From NCBI RefSeq assembly GCF_012927345.1, contig NZ_JABBGJ010000024.1:1-64000 (forward strand): a stretch of 64,000 nucleotides of DNA, given 5' to 3'. Shown here piece by piece: positions 8,526 to 15,649 of this stretch; the stretch's first letter is position 1; each line of letters starts with the position of its first letter. The position numbers and the translations under genes are program-made. The notes under the pieces were generated by a model. That model was not told where the DNA came from and did no database searches. It saw only the letters and a program-made list of their open reading frames with translations. Source of the stretch: Paraburkholderia polaris (lineage in GTDB: Bacteria; Pseudomonadota; Gammaproteobacteria; Burkholderiales; Burkholderiaceae).

Positions 8526-8891
8526 ATGGATAAGACTCAATCTCGCCTGCGCCGCGCTCGTCAGACGCGTATCAAGATCGCTGAGCTGCAGGTCGCGCGT
8601 CTCGCCGTGCATCGCACGAACACGCACATCTATGCGCAAGTGTTCTCGCCGTGCGGCACCAAGGTGCTCGCCAGCGCGTCGACGCTCGAAGCCGAAGTGC
8701 GTGCGCAACTGGCTGATCAAACGGGCAAGGGCGGCAACGTCGCTGCTGCTACGCTGATCGGTAAGCGCATTGCAGAAAAGGCTAAGGCTGCCGGCATCGA
8801 ATCCGTCGCCTTCGACCGTTCGGGTTTCCGTTACCACGGCCGCGTGAAAGCGCTGGCTGATGCGGCGCGCGAAGCCGGACTCAAGTTCTAA
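8526..8891 (+). CDS. rplR: 50S ribosomal protein L18
   Basis: L18 binds 5S rRNA with L5 in the central protuberance. The product is 121 residues and contains LAVHRTNTHIYAQVF and the C-terminal FDRSGFRYHGRVKALADAAR, both family hallmarks. It lies 12 bp after rplF. Confidence 0.98.
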   Translation: MDKTQSRLRRARQTRIKIAELQVARLAVHRTNTHIYAQVFSPCGTKVLASASTLEAEVRAQLADQTGKGGNVAAATLIGKRIAEKAKAAGIESVAFDRSGFRYHGRVKALADAAREAGLKF

Positions 8892-8905
8892 GGGAAGAAT
8901 TCGTC

Positions 8906-9424
8906 ATGGCAAAGATGCAAGCGAAAGTTCAGGCTGACGAACGCGACGACGGCCTGCGCGAAAAGATGATTTCGGTCAACCGCGTGACCAAGGTTGTGAA
9001 GGGCGGCCGGATTCTCGGTTTTGCCGCACTGACCGTGGTTGGCGACGGTGATGGCCGCGTCGGTATGGGCAAGGGCAAGGCGAAGGAAGTGCCGGTCGCT
9101 GTTCAGAAGGCGATGGAACAGGCTCGCCGCAACATGTTCAAGGTGCCGCTTAAGAACGGTACCCTGCAACACGAAGTGCACGGGAAGCACGGCGCATCGA
9201 TGGTCCTCCTGGCTCCGGCCAAGGACGGTACCGGTGTGATCGCTGGCGGCCCGATGCGCGCAGTGTTCGACGTGATGGGCGTGCAGAACGTTGTGGCCAA
9301 GAGCCACGGTTCGACGAACCCGTACAACCTCGTTCGTGCAACGCTCGACGGTCTGCGCAAGCAGTCGACGCCGGGTGATATCGCGGCGAAGCGCGGCAAG
9401 TCCGTCGAAGATATTCTGGGCTAA
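8906..9424 (+). CDS. rpsE: 30S ribosomal protein S5
   Basis: S5 lies at the mRNA entry site and affects decoding fidelity. The product is 172 residues, with an N-terminal double-stranded RNA-binding domain containing NRVTKVVKGGRILGFAALTV at about residues 23-42. The C-terminal domain carries GVQNVVAKSHGSTNPYNLVR. Its neighbours are rplR and rpmD. Confidence 0.98.
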   Translation: MAKMQAKVQADERDDGLREKMISVNRVTKVVKGGRILGFAALTVVGDGDGRVGMGKGKAKEVPVAVQKAMEQARRNMFKVPLKNGTLQHEVHGKHGASMVLLAPAKDGTGVIAGGPMRAVFDVMGVQNVVAKSHGSTNPYNLVRATLDGLRKQSTPGDIAAKRGKSVEDILG

Positions 9425-9434
9425 GGTGGACACC

Positions 9435-9617
9435 ATGTCTGATAAAACTGTCAAGGTCCAGCTCGTCAAGAGCTTGATCGGCACCCGTGAAACGCACCGT
9501 GCAACGGTGCGTGGCTTGGGTCTGCGCCGACTCAATTCGGTTAGCGAGTTGCAGGACACGCCGGCTGTGCGCGGCATGATCAACAAGGTTTCGTACCTCG
9601 TTAAGGTCATCGGCTAA
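9435..9617 (+). CDS. rpmD: 50S ribosomal protein L30
   Basis: L30 is a small 50S protein found in many but not all bacteria. The product is 60 residues and begins MSDKTVKVQLVKSLIG. It contains the family segment THRATVRGLGLRRLNS. The ATG at 9435 gives the expected length. An open frame extending further upstream is only read-through of a non-coding frame in rpsE. Confidence 0.96.
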   Translation: MSDKTVKVQLVKSLIGTRETHRATVRGLGLRRLNSVSELQDTPAVRGMINKVSYLVKVIG

Positions 9618-9646
9618 GCGGCTGACCAGGACTCAAGGAGTTGATA

Positions 9647-10081
9647 ATGGAATTGAATAACCTGAAGCCGGCTGAAGGCTCGAAGCACGCTAAGCGTCGC
9701 GTCGGCCGTGGTATCGGCTCCGGTCTGGGCAAGACTGCTGGCCGTGGTCACAAGGGTCAGAAGTCGCGTTCGGGCGGCTTTCACAAGGTTGGCTTCGAAG
9801 GCGGTCAGATGCCGCTGCAACGTCGCCTGCCGAAGCGTGGCTTCACCTCGCTGACGAAGGAATTCGTCGGTGAAGTGCGTCTCTCTGATCTGGAAAAGCT
9901 GCCGGTCGACGAAATCGATCTGCTGGCTCTGAAGCAAGCCGGCCTGCTCGGCGAGCTGATCAAGAGCGCCAAGATCATCGCGACGGGCGAGCTCAAGCGC
10001 AAGGTCGTTGTGAAGGGTCTGGGTGCGACGAAGGGTGCGCGCGCTGCTATTGAAGCAGCCGGCGGCTCTTTTGCCGAGTAA
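9647..10081 (+). CDS. rplO: 50S ribosomal protein L15
   Basis: L15 is a late-assembly 50S protein. The product is 144 residues. Its extended Gly-rich N-terminal arm contains RRVGRGIGSGLGKTAGRGHK, followed by a globular C-terminal domain. The ATG at 9647 lies 6 bp after AAGGAG (9635-9640), so it is preferred to the TTG at 9641. Confidence 0.97.
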   Translation: MELNNLKPAEGSKHAKRRVGRGIGSGLGKTAGRGHKGQKSRSGGFHKVGFEGGQMPLQRRLPKRGFTSLTKEFVGEVRLSDLEKLPVDEIDLLALKQAGLLGELIKSAKIIATGELKRKVVVKGLGATKGARAAIEAAGGSFAE

Positions 10082-10127
10082 CGCGCAAGTTATTTGCCGT
10101 CACTAGCATTTGCATCGGAGAAGGTAC

Positions 10128-11474
10128 TTGGCTAACAGTCCGAGTCTCGCAAAACCCGGTCGCAGCGCGGCGAAGTTTGGCGATCTGCGTCGGCGTGCAG
10201 TGTTCCTGCTGCTGGCGTTGATCGTCTACCGTATCGGCGCGCACATTCCGGTGCCGGGTATTGACCCGGACCAGCTGGCAAAGTTGTTCCAAAGCCAGTC
10301 GGGCGGCATCCTGGGCATGTTCAACATGTTCTCGGGTGGTGCACTTTCGCGGTTCACGATTTTTGCGCTGGGGATCATGCCGTACATTTCGGCGTCGATC
10401 ATCATGCAGTTGCTGGCGATCGTCTCGCCACAGCTGGAAGCGCTGAAAAAGGAAGGGCAGGCGGGTCAACGGAAGATTACGCAGTACACGCGTATCTTTA
10501 CGGTCCTGCTGGCGACGTTCCAGGCGTTCGGCATTGCCGTCGCACTGGAAAATCAGCCGGGCCTGGTGATCGATCCGGGGATGGTATTTCGGTTGACGAC
10601 GGTCGTGACGCTGGTGACCGGCACGATGTTCCTGATGTGGCTGGGTGAGCAGATCACGGAACGTGGGTTGGGTAACGGTATCTCGATCATCATCTTCGGC
10701 GGTATTGCGGCGGGTTTCCCCAACGCAATCGGTGGTCTTTTCGAACTGGTGCGAACCGGCTCGATGAGCATCATCTCGGCGATTATCGTGGTTGCGCTGA
10801 TTGCTGGTGTGACGTATCTGGTGGTGTTCATCGAACGCGGCCAGCGCAAGATTCTTGTGAATTACGCCAAGCGGCAAGTCGGTAACAAGATTTACGGCGG
10901 ACAGTCTTCGCATCTGCCGCTGAAGTTGAATATGTCGGGCGTGATTCCGCCGATCTTTGCATCGTCGATCATTCTCTTCCCGGCAACCATCCTGAACTGG
11001 TTTAGTTCGGGGTCGCGTACCAGCTGGTTCGCAGACACGTTGCACAACGTGGCCGAAGCCCTTAAGCCCGGTCAACCCGTGTACGTGTTGCTGTACGCGT
11101 TGGCGATCGTCTTCTTCTGCTTTTTCTACACCGCACTGGTGTTCAACAGCAGAGAAACGGCCGACAACCTGAAAAAGAGTGGCGCTTTCGTCCCAGGCAT
11201 CCGCCCGGGCGATCAAACGGCGCGATACATCGACCGTATCCTGACGCGTCTGACGCTGGCTGGTGCGATCTATATCGTGTTTGTTTGTCTGCTGCCTGAA
11301 TTTTTGGTACTGCGCTGGAACGTGCCGTTTTATTTTGGTGGAACGTCGCTGCTGATCATTGTCGTCGTCACAATGGATTTCATGGCGCAGGTGCAGTCGT
11401 ACGTTATGTCGCAACAGTATGAATCGCTGCTGAAGAAAGCTAATTTCAAAGGCGGCGGCGTCCCGATGCGTTGA
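10128..11474 (+). CDS. secY: Protein translocase subunit SecY
   Basis: SecY is the channel protein of the SecYEG translocon in the inner membrane. The product is 448 residues with ten predicted membrane segments. The conserved segments YRIGAHIPVPG, FALGIMPYISASIIMQLL and the cytoplasmic loop VNYAKRQVGNKIYGGQ are present. TTG at 10128 is taken as the start because GGAGAAGG lies 4 bp upstream, giving MANSPSLAKPGRS. An in-frame TTG at 10110 is less well placed. Confidence 0.96.
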   Translation: MANSPSLAKPGRSAAKFGDLRRRAVFLLLALIVYRIGAHIPVPGIDPDQLAKLFQSQSGGILGMFNMFSGGALSRFTIFALGIMPYISASIIMQLLAIVSPQLEALKKEGQAGQRKITQYTRIFTVLLATFQAFGIAVALENQPGLVIDPGMVFRLTTVVTLVTGTMFLMWLGEQITERGLGNGISIIIFGGIAAGFPNAIGGLFELVRTGSMSIISAIIVVALIAGVTYLVVFIERGQRKILVNYAKRQVGNKIYGGQSSHLPLKLNMSGVIPPIFASSIILFPATILNWFSSGSRTSWFADTLHNVAEALKPGQPVYVLLYALAIVFFCFFYTALVFNSRETADNLKKSGAFVPGIRPGDQTARYIDRILTRLTLAGAIYIVFVCLLPEFLVLRWNVPFYFGGTSLLIIVVVTMDFMAQVQSYVMSQQYESLLKKANFKGGGVPMR

Positions 11475-11482
11475 AAGGACTT

Positions 11483-11701
11483 ATGGCCAAAGACGATGTT
11501 ATCCAGATGCAGGGTGAAGTCATCGAAAACCTGCCTAACGCTACCTTTAGGGTGAAGCTGGAAAACGGCCATGTCGTATTGGGACACATATCCGGCAAGA
11601 TGCGGATGCACTACATCCGAATCTTGCCGGGCGACAAGGTAACGGTTGAATTGACGCCTTACGATCTGTCGCGTGCGCGGATCGTGTTCCGGGCGAAGTG
11701 A
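11483..11701 (+). CDS. infA: Translation initiation factor IF-1
   Basis: IF-1 is an OB-fold protein that occupies the A site during initiation. The product is 72 residues, the standard length, beginning MAKDDVIQMQGEVIENLPN and containing GHISGKMRMHYIRILPGD. Its position between secY and rpmJ is usual in betaproteobacteria, unlike in E. coli, where infA is elsewhere. Confidence 0.97.
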   Translation: MAKDDVIQMQGEVIENLPNATFRVKLENGHVVLGHISGKMRMHYIRILPGDKVTVELTPYDLSRARIVFRAK

Positions 11702-11721
11702 TTTGAAAAAAGGGTAATATC

Positions 11722-11838
11722 ATGAAAGTGATGGCATCGGTTAAGCGCATTTGCCGCAATTGCAAGATCATCAAGCGCAAAGGCGTTGTGCGCGTGATTT
11801 GCAGCTCTGATCCGCGCCACAAACAGCGTCAAGGCTGA
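11722..11838 (+). CDS. rpmJ: 50S ribosomal protein L36 (zinc-binding form)
   Basis: L36 is the smallest 50S protein. This 38-residue product reads [20 protein letters not shown] and ends DPRHKQRQG. It keeps the zinc ligands: a CRNC pair, a third Cys in VICSSD, and His in RHKQ. An AAAGGG site precedes the ATG. It lies 20 bp after infA and 41 bp before rpsM. Confidence 0.96.
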
Positions 11839-11879
11839 ACGCCGCGCTTTTTGCTGCGCTTTTTGTTTGAGGAAAAACA

Positions 11880-12245
11880 ATGGCTCGTATCGCAGGGGTT
11901 AACATCCCGAATCACCAGCATACCGAAATCGGCCTGACGGCTATTTACGGTGTCGGCCGCACGCGCTCGCGCGACATTTGCGTCGCTGCTGGTGTGGCAT
12001 TTTCGAAGAAGGTCAAGGACCTGAACGACGCAGACCTCGAAAAGCTGCGTGAAGAAGTCGGCAAGTTCATCGTTGAAGGCGATCTGCGCCGTGAAACGAC
12101 GATGAACATTAAGCGCCTGATGGATCTCGGCTGCTACCGTGGCGTGCGTCATCGCAAGGGCTTGCCCCTGCGTGGCCAACGCACGCGTACGAATGCCCGT
12201 ACGCGCAAGGGTCCGCGTCGTGCAGCGCAATCGCTGAAGAAGTAA
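11880..12245 (+). CDS. rpsM: 30S ribosomal protein S13
   Basis: S13 contacts P-site tRNA and forms bridges to the 50S subunit. The product is 121 residues. The N terminus is MARIAGVNIPNHQHTEIGL, and the basic tail carries GLPLRGQRTRTNARTRKGP. It opens the alpha cluster, although no separate promoter was recognised in the short gap after rpmJ. Confidence 0.98.
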   Translation: MARIAGVNIPNHQHTEIGLTAIYGVGRTRSRDICVAAGVAFSKKVKDLNDADLEKLREEVGKFIVEGDLRRETTMNIKRLMDLGCYRGVRHRKGLPLRGQRTRTNARTRKGPRRAAQSLKK

Positions 12246-12273
12246 GCGGAACTGACAGTTACAGGAAAACGTA

Positions 12274-12678
12274 ATGGCTAAGGCTTCGAACAACTCCGCG
12301 GCGCAACGCGTTCGCAAGAAGGTCAAGAAGAACGTCGCCGAGGGCGTGGTTCACGTTCACGCGTCGTTCAACAACACCATCATCACGATCACCGATCGTC
12401 AAGGCAATGCACTTGCTTGGGCAACGTCGGGTGGTCAGGGCTTCAAGGGTTCGCGTAAATCGACCCCGTTTGCCGCCCAGGTGGCAGCCGAATCGGCTGG
12501 CCGCGTGGCGATGGAATACGGCGTGAAGAACCTCGAAGTGCGGATCAAGGGCCCCGGTCCTGGCCGTGAGTCGGCGGTGCGCGCGTTGCATGGTCTTGGC
12601 ATCAAGATCACGGCGATCTCCGACGTGACCCCGGTCCCGCACAACGGCTGCCGTCCGCCGAAGCGTCGTCGTATCTAA
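12274..12678 (+). CDS. rpsK: 30S ribosomal protein S11
   Basis: S11 forms part of the platform and the mRNA exit site. The product is 134 residues. It has the core HVHASFNNTIITITDRQGN and the C-terminal PHNGCRPPKRRRI. It lies 28 bp after rpsM. The 156-bp gap to rpsD contains a long stem-loop. Confidence 0.98.
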   Translation: MAKASNNSAAQRVRKKVKKNVAEGVVHVHASFNNTIITITDRQGNALAWATSGGQGFKGSRKSTPFAAQVAAESAGRVAMEYGVKNLEVRIKGPGPGRESAVRALHGLGIKITAISDVTPVPHNGCRPPKRRRI

Positions 12679-12697
12679 GACGCTGTTTTCGCTAGCG

Positions 12698-12733
12698 CCT
12701 GTTGCCGCCGGTGTTCAAGCCGGCGACCACAGG
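12698..12733 (+). promoter_or_regulatory. Structured leader between rpsK and rpsD
   Basis: A two-part stem: CCTGT (12698-12702) pairs with ACAGG (12729-12733), and CGCCGG (12706-12711) pairs with CCGGCG (12720-12725) around an 8-nt loop. It lies about 100 nt before the GTG of rpsD. S4 regulates the alpha operon from an RNA leader in E. coli, so this is a candidate S4 target, but no fold or binding is shown. Confidence 0.4.
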
Positions 12734-12834
12734 CTGCTTGCGCTATTGAATTGACTAAGCCCACCGTTCGACCCAAAGGGTTCGGACTAGCGCGAGTGCA
12801 TGCATTCGTGTGATTAATCATAGAAGGAATCAAC

Positions 12835-13458
12835 GTGGCACGTTATATCGGCCCTAAGGCCAAGCTGTCCCGCCGTGAAGGCACTGACCTCTTCCTGAAA
12901 AGCGCCCGTCGTTCGCTCGCTGACAAGTGCAAGCTTGACAGCAAGCCTGGCCAACACGGCCGCACGTCGGGTGCACGTACGTCCGACTACGGCACGCAGC
13001 TGCGCGAAAAGCAAAAAGTGAAGCGCATCTACGGTGTCCTCGAGCGTCAATTCCGCCGTTACTTCGCTGAAGCCGACCGCCTGAAGGGCAACACGGGTGA
13101 AAACCTGCTGCAATTGCTCGAATCGCGTCTCGACAACGTCGTGTATCGCATGGGCTTCGGCTCGACGCGCGCTGAAGCGCGTCAGCTCGTGAGCCACAAG
13201 GCGATCACGGTGAACGGCGTTGTGTCGAACATCCCGTCGATGCAAGTGAAGGCAGGCGACGTCGTCGCAGTGCGCGAACAAAAGAAGAAGCAGGCGCGTA
13301 TTCTCGAAGCGCTGTCGCTGGCTGAGCAAGGCGGTCTGCCGAGCTGGGTTGCTGTCGATTCGAAGAAGTTCGAAGGTACGTTCAAGAGCAAGCCGGAACG
13401 CAGCGACATCGCTGGCGATATCAACGAAAGCCTGATCGTCGAATTGTATTCGCGGTAA
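12835..13458 (+). CDS. rpsD: 30S ribosomal protein S4
   Basis: S4 starts 30S assembly and, in E. coli, represses the alpha operon. The product is 207 residues, starting with GTG at 12835 after AGAAGGAA. The S4 RNA-binding domain lies at about residues 97-160 (ESRLDNVVYRMGFGSTRAEA). The N terminus has a single Cys, so it is the non-zinc form. It is followed by a terminator-like hairpin before rpoA. Confidence 0.97.
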   Translation: MARYIGPKAKLSRREGTDLFLKSARRSLADKCKLDSKPGQHGRTSGARTSDYGTQLREKQKVKRIYGVLERQFRRYFAEADRLKGNTGENLLQLLESRLDNVVYRMGFGSTRAEARQLVSHKAITVNGVVSNIPSMQVKAGDVVAVREQKKKQARILEALSLAEQGGLPSWVAVDSKKFEGTFKSKPERSDIAGDINESLIVELYSR

Positions 13459-13468
13459 TCGGATTAAC

Positions 13469-13519
13469 GGCCGGGGCACCCCGATTGCGTTGCGCAAGGG
13501 GGGGTCTCGGCTGTTTATT
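13469..13519 (+). terminator. Terminator-like hairpin between rpsD and rpoA
   Basis: Bases 13469-13482 pair with 13499-13512 over 14 positions, with one A-G mismatch and several G.T pairs. The stem is followed by GTTTATTTT. A run of seven Gs (13498-13504) is part of the stem. It may only reduce read-through, because rpoA needs transcription and no strong separate promoter was recognised. Confidence 0.45.
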
Positions 13520-13582
13520 TTCAGGTTGTTACCGGTCAGCCTTATCGGTGTAACGAGCCGAGGGTATTGAAAAGGAAAACCT

Positions 13583-14560
13583 ATGCAAACCAGTTTGTTG
13601 AAGCCCAAGATCATCGCAGTTGAATCGCTTGGCGAAAGCCACGCGAAAGTGGTCATGGAACCGTTTGAACGCGGTTACGGCCATACCTTGGGTAACGCGC
13701 TTCGGCGCGTGCTGCTGTCGTCGATGGTGGGCTACGCGCCGACCGAAGTGACGATCGCAGGCGTCGTACATGAGTATTCGACGCTCGACGGTGTGCAAGA
13801 GGATGTGGTCAACCTGTTGTTGAACCTGAAGGGCGTGGTGTTCAAGCTGCATAACCGTGACGAAGTGACGGTTACGCTGCGCAAGGAAGGCGAAGGCGTT
13901 GTCACCGCTGGCGACATCGAACTCGCGCACGATTGCGAAGTGATCAACCCGGATCACGTGATTGCGCATCTGTCGAAGGGCGGTAAGCTCGACGTGCAGA
14001 TCAAGGTCGAAAAGGGCCGTGGTTATGTGCCGGGCAATGTGCGTCGTTACGGCGAAGAGTCGGCCAAGATCATCGGCCGTATCGTGCTGGACGCGTCGTT
14101 CTCGCCGGTTCGCCGCGTGAGCTACGCCGTTGAAAGCGCGCGCGTCGAACAGCGTACCGACCTCGACAAGCTCGTGATGAACATCGAGACCAACGGTGTG
14201 ATCTCCCCGGAAGAAGCGATCCGTCAATCGGCGCGTATTCTGGTCGATCAACTGTCGGTGTTCGCTGCTCTGGAAGGCACCGAAGCTACGGCTGAAGCGC
14301 CGTCGCGTGCGCCGCAGATCGATCCGATCCTGCTGCGTCCGGTTGATGATCTCGAACTGACGGTTCGTTCCGCGAACTGCCTGAAGGCCGAGAACATTTA
14401 CTACATCGGCGACCTGATCCAGCGCACGGAAAACGAGTTGCTCAAGACCCCGAATCTGGGTCGCAAGTCGTTGAACGAAATCAAGGAAGTACTGGCGTCG
14501 CGTGGTTTGACGCTCGGCATGAAGCTCGAAAACTGGCCGCCGGCAGGTTTGGACAAGTAA
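13583..14560 (+). CDS. rpoA: DNA-directed RNA polymerase subunit alpha
   Basis: The alpha subunit nucleates core polymerase assembly and contacts UP elements and activators. The product is 325 residues. The N-terminal dimerisation domain (about 1-230) contains GYGHTLGNALRRVLLSSM. The C-terminal domain (about 250-315) contains ELTVRSANCLKAENIYYIGD, which includes the DNA-contact arginine equivalent to E. coli R265. An AAAAGGAAAA ribosome site precedes the ATG. A strong hairpin follows before rplQ. Confidence 0.98.
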   Translation: MQTSLLKPKIIAVESLGESHAKVVMEPFERGYGHTLGNALRRVLLSSMVGYAPTEVTIAGVVHEYSTLDGVQEDVVNLLLNLKGVVFKLHNRDEVTVTLRKEGEGVVTAGDIELAHDCEVINPDHVIAHLSKGGKLDVQIKVEKGRGYVPGNVRRYGEESAKIIGRIVLDASFSPVRRVSYAVESARVEQRTDLDKLVMNIETNGVISPEEAIRQSARILVDQLSVFAALEGTEATAEAPSRAPQIDPILLRPVDDLELTVRSANCLKAENIYYIGDLIQRTENELLKTPNLGRKSLNEIKEVLASRGLTLGMKLENWPPAGLDK

Positions 14561-14603
14561 GTCGAGAAGTCATCCCGGGGCAGAACCCGCTGTTGCACTG
14601 GCA

Positions 14604-14645
14604 AAGACGCGGATTTTCCCTTAAAATCCGCGTCTTGTCTTTTTT
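14604..14645 (+). terminator. Rho-independent terminator between rpoA and rplQ
   Basis: A perfect 14-bp stem (14604-14617 with 14623-14636), a 5-nt loop CCCTT, then GTC and a six-base T run. By sequence it is a textbook terminator, although rplQ follows about 100 bp later. Either rplQ has its own promoter or read-through occurs. Confidence 0.75.
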
Positions 14646-14741
14646 CACTACCGGCCCGTGCACTCGTCACCGTTGGGAAACCGAGGGTAGATCGAGCGCG
14701 ATAGAAGAGCTGGACCAAAACTTTGAATCGAAGGAATTAAC

Positions 14742-15134
14742 ATGCGTCACCGTCATGGTCTGCGGAAACTGAACCGCACGAGCAGCCACCGTCTGGCAAT
14801 GCTCCGTAACATGTCCAACTCGTTGATCGAGCACGAAGTCATCAAGACGACGCTGCCGAAGGCGAAAGAACTCCGTAAAGTTGTCGAGCCGCTGATCACG
14901 CTCGGCAAGAAGCCGTCGCTGGCAAATCGTCGTCTGGCGTTCAACCGCCTGCGCGATCGTGACTCGGTCACGAAGCTGTTCGAAGTCCTCGGCCCGCGTT
15001 ACGCTACCCGTCCGGGCGGCTACCTGCGTGTTCTGAAGTTCGGCTTCCGCGTCGGCGACAATGCACCGATGGCACTGGTCGAATTGCTGGACCGTCCGGA
15101 AGTCGAAGAAGTTGAAGTGCAAGAAGCTGAGTAA
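14742..15134 (+). CDS. rplQ: 50S ribosomal protein L17
   Basis: L17 lies near the tunnel exit of the 50S subunit. The product is 130 residues, beginning MRHRHGLRKLNRTSSHR. The family segment AMLRNMSNSLIEHEVIKTTL follows, and the C terminus is acidic (VEEVEVQEAE). It is the last gene of the ribosomal cluster. It lies between two terminators, so it may be transcribed partly on its own. Confidence 0.98.
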   Translation: MRHRHGLRKLNRTSSHRLAMLRNMSNSLIEHEVIKTTLPKAKELRKVVEPLITLGKKPSLANRRLAFNRLRDRDSVTKLFEVLGPRYATRPGGYLRVLKFGFRVGDNAPMALVELLDRPEVEEVEVQEAE

Positions 15135-15148
15135 GCTTTTTTGCATCG

Positions 15149-15181
15149 AAAAAAAGCCAGGCACCGAGCCTGGCTTTTTTG
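15149..15181 (+). terminator. Rho-independent terminator of the ribosomal cluster
   Basis: GCCAGGC (15156-15162), a 5-nt loop ACCGA, and GCCTGGC (15168-15174). A run of As lies before the stem and six Ts after it. It closes the alpha cluster 15 bp after rplQ. Confidence 0.92.
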
Positions 15182-15316
15182 TTTCTTGCGGCGCAGTTCA
15201 TCCCCGCAACGTAAACATGGCGGCCAAATGCCGCATGTTCGCCGCGGGCGCCCCCGCGGCACCGCGAGGCTAGGTGATACGATATCGGCACCTGAATCGT
15301 GCTGGCCGGAGCCTTT

Positions 15317-15649
15317 GTGAGCGTGAATGTGACCTTGATTCTGACGACGGTACCGGATGCCGCCGTTGCTCAGAAGCTCGCCGCGGATGCATTGGCCGCG
15401 CGCCTGTGCGCGTGCGTCACGCAGTTGGGGACTGTGCAGTCCAGTTACCGCTGGCAGGGTGCGATCGAAACGGCGCAGGAGATCCAGTTGCTGTTCAAGA
15501 CGAGCTTGGCACGCGCGCTCGAACTCGAGCAGTACATTCAGGCGCATCATCCCTACGACACGCCGGAAATCCTTTCATGGCAAGCGACGGCATCGGCCGC
15601 GTACGGCCAGTGGATCACTGCTGAAACCCAACGCCCTCTCCATGTTTAA
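15317..15649 (+). CDS. cutA: Divalent-cation tolerance protein CutA
   Basis: CutA proteins are small trimeric PII-like proteins linked to divalent metal tolerance; the exact role is unsettled. The start at GTG 15317 gives 110 residues beginning MSVNVTLILTTVPDAAVAQ and fits a GGAG about 6 bp upstream. An in-frame GTG at 15299 would add six residues. The family segments ARLCACVTQLGTVQSSYRW and HPYDTPEILSW are present. It overlaps dsbD by 8 bp, so the two are probably co-translated, as in many proteobacteria. Confidence 0.9.
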   Translation: MSVNVTLILTTVPDAAVAQKLAADALAARLCACVTQLGTVQSSYRWQGAIETAQEIQLLFKTSLARALELEQYIQAHHPYDTPEILSWQATASAAYGQWITAETQRPLHV

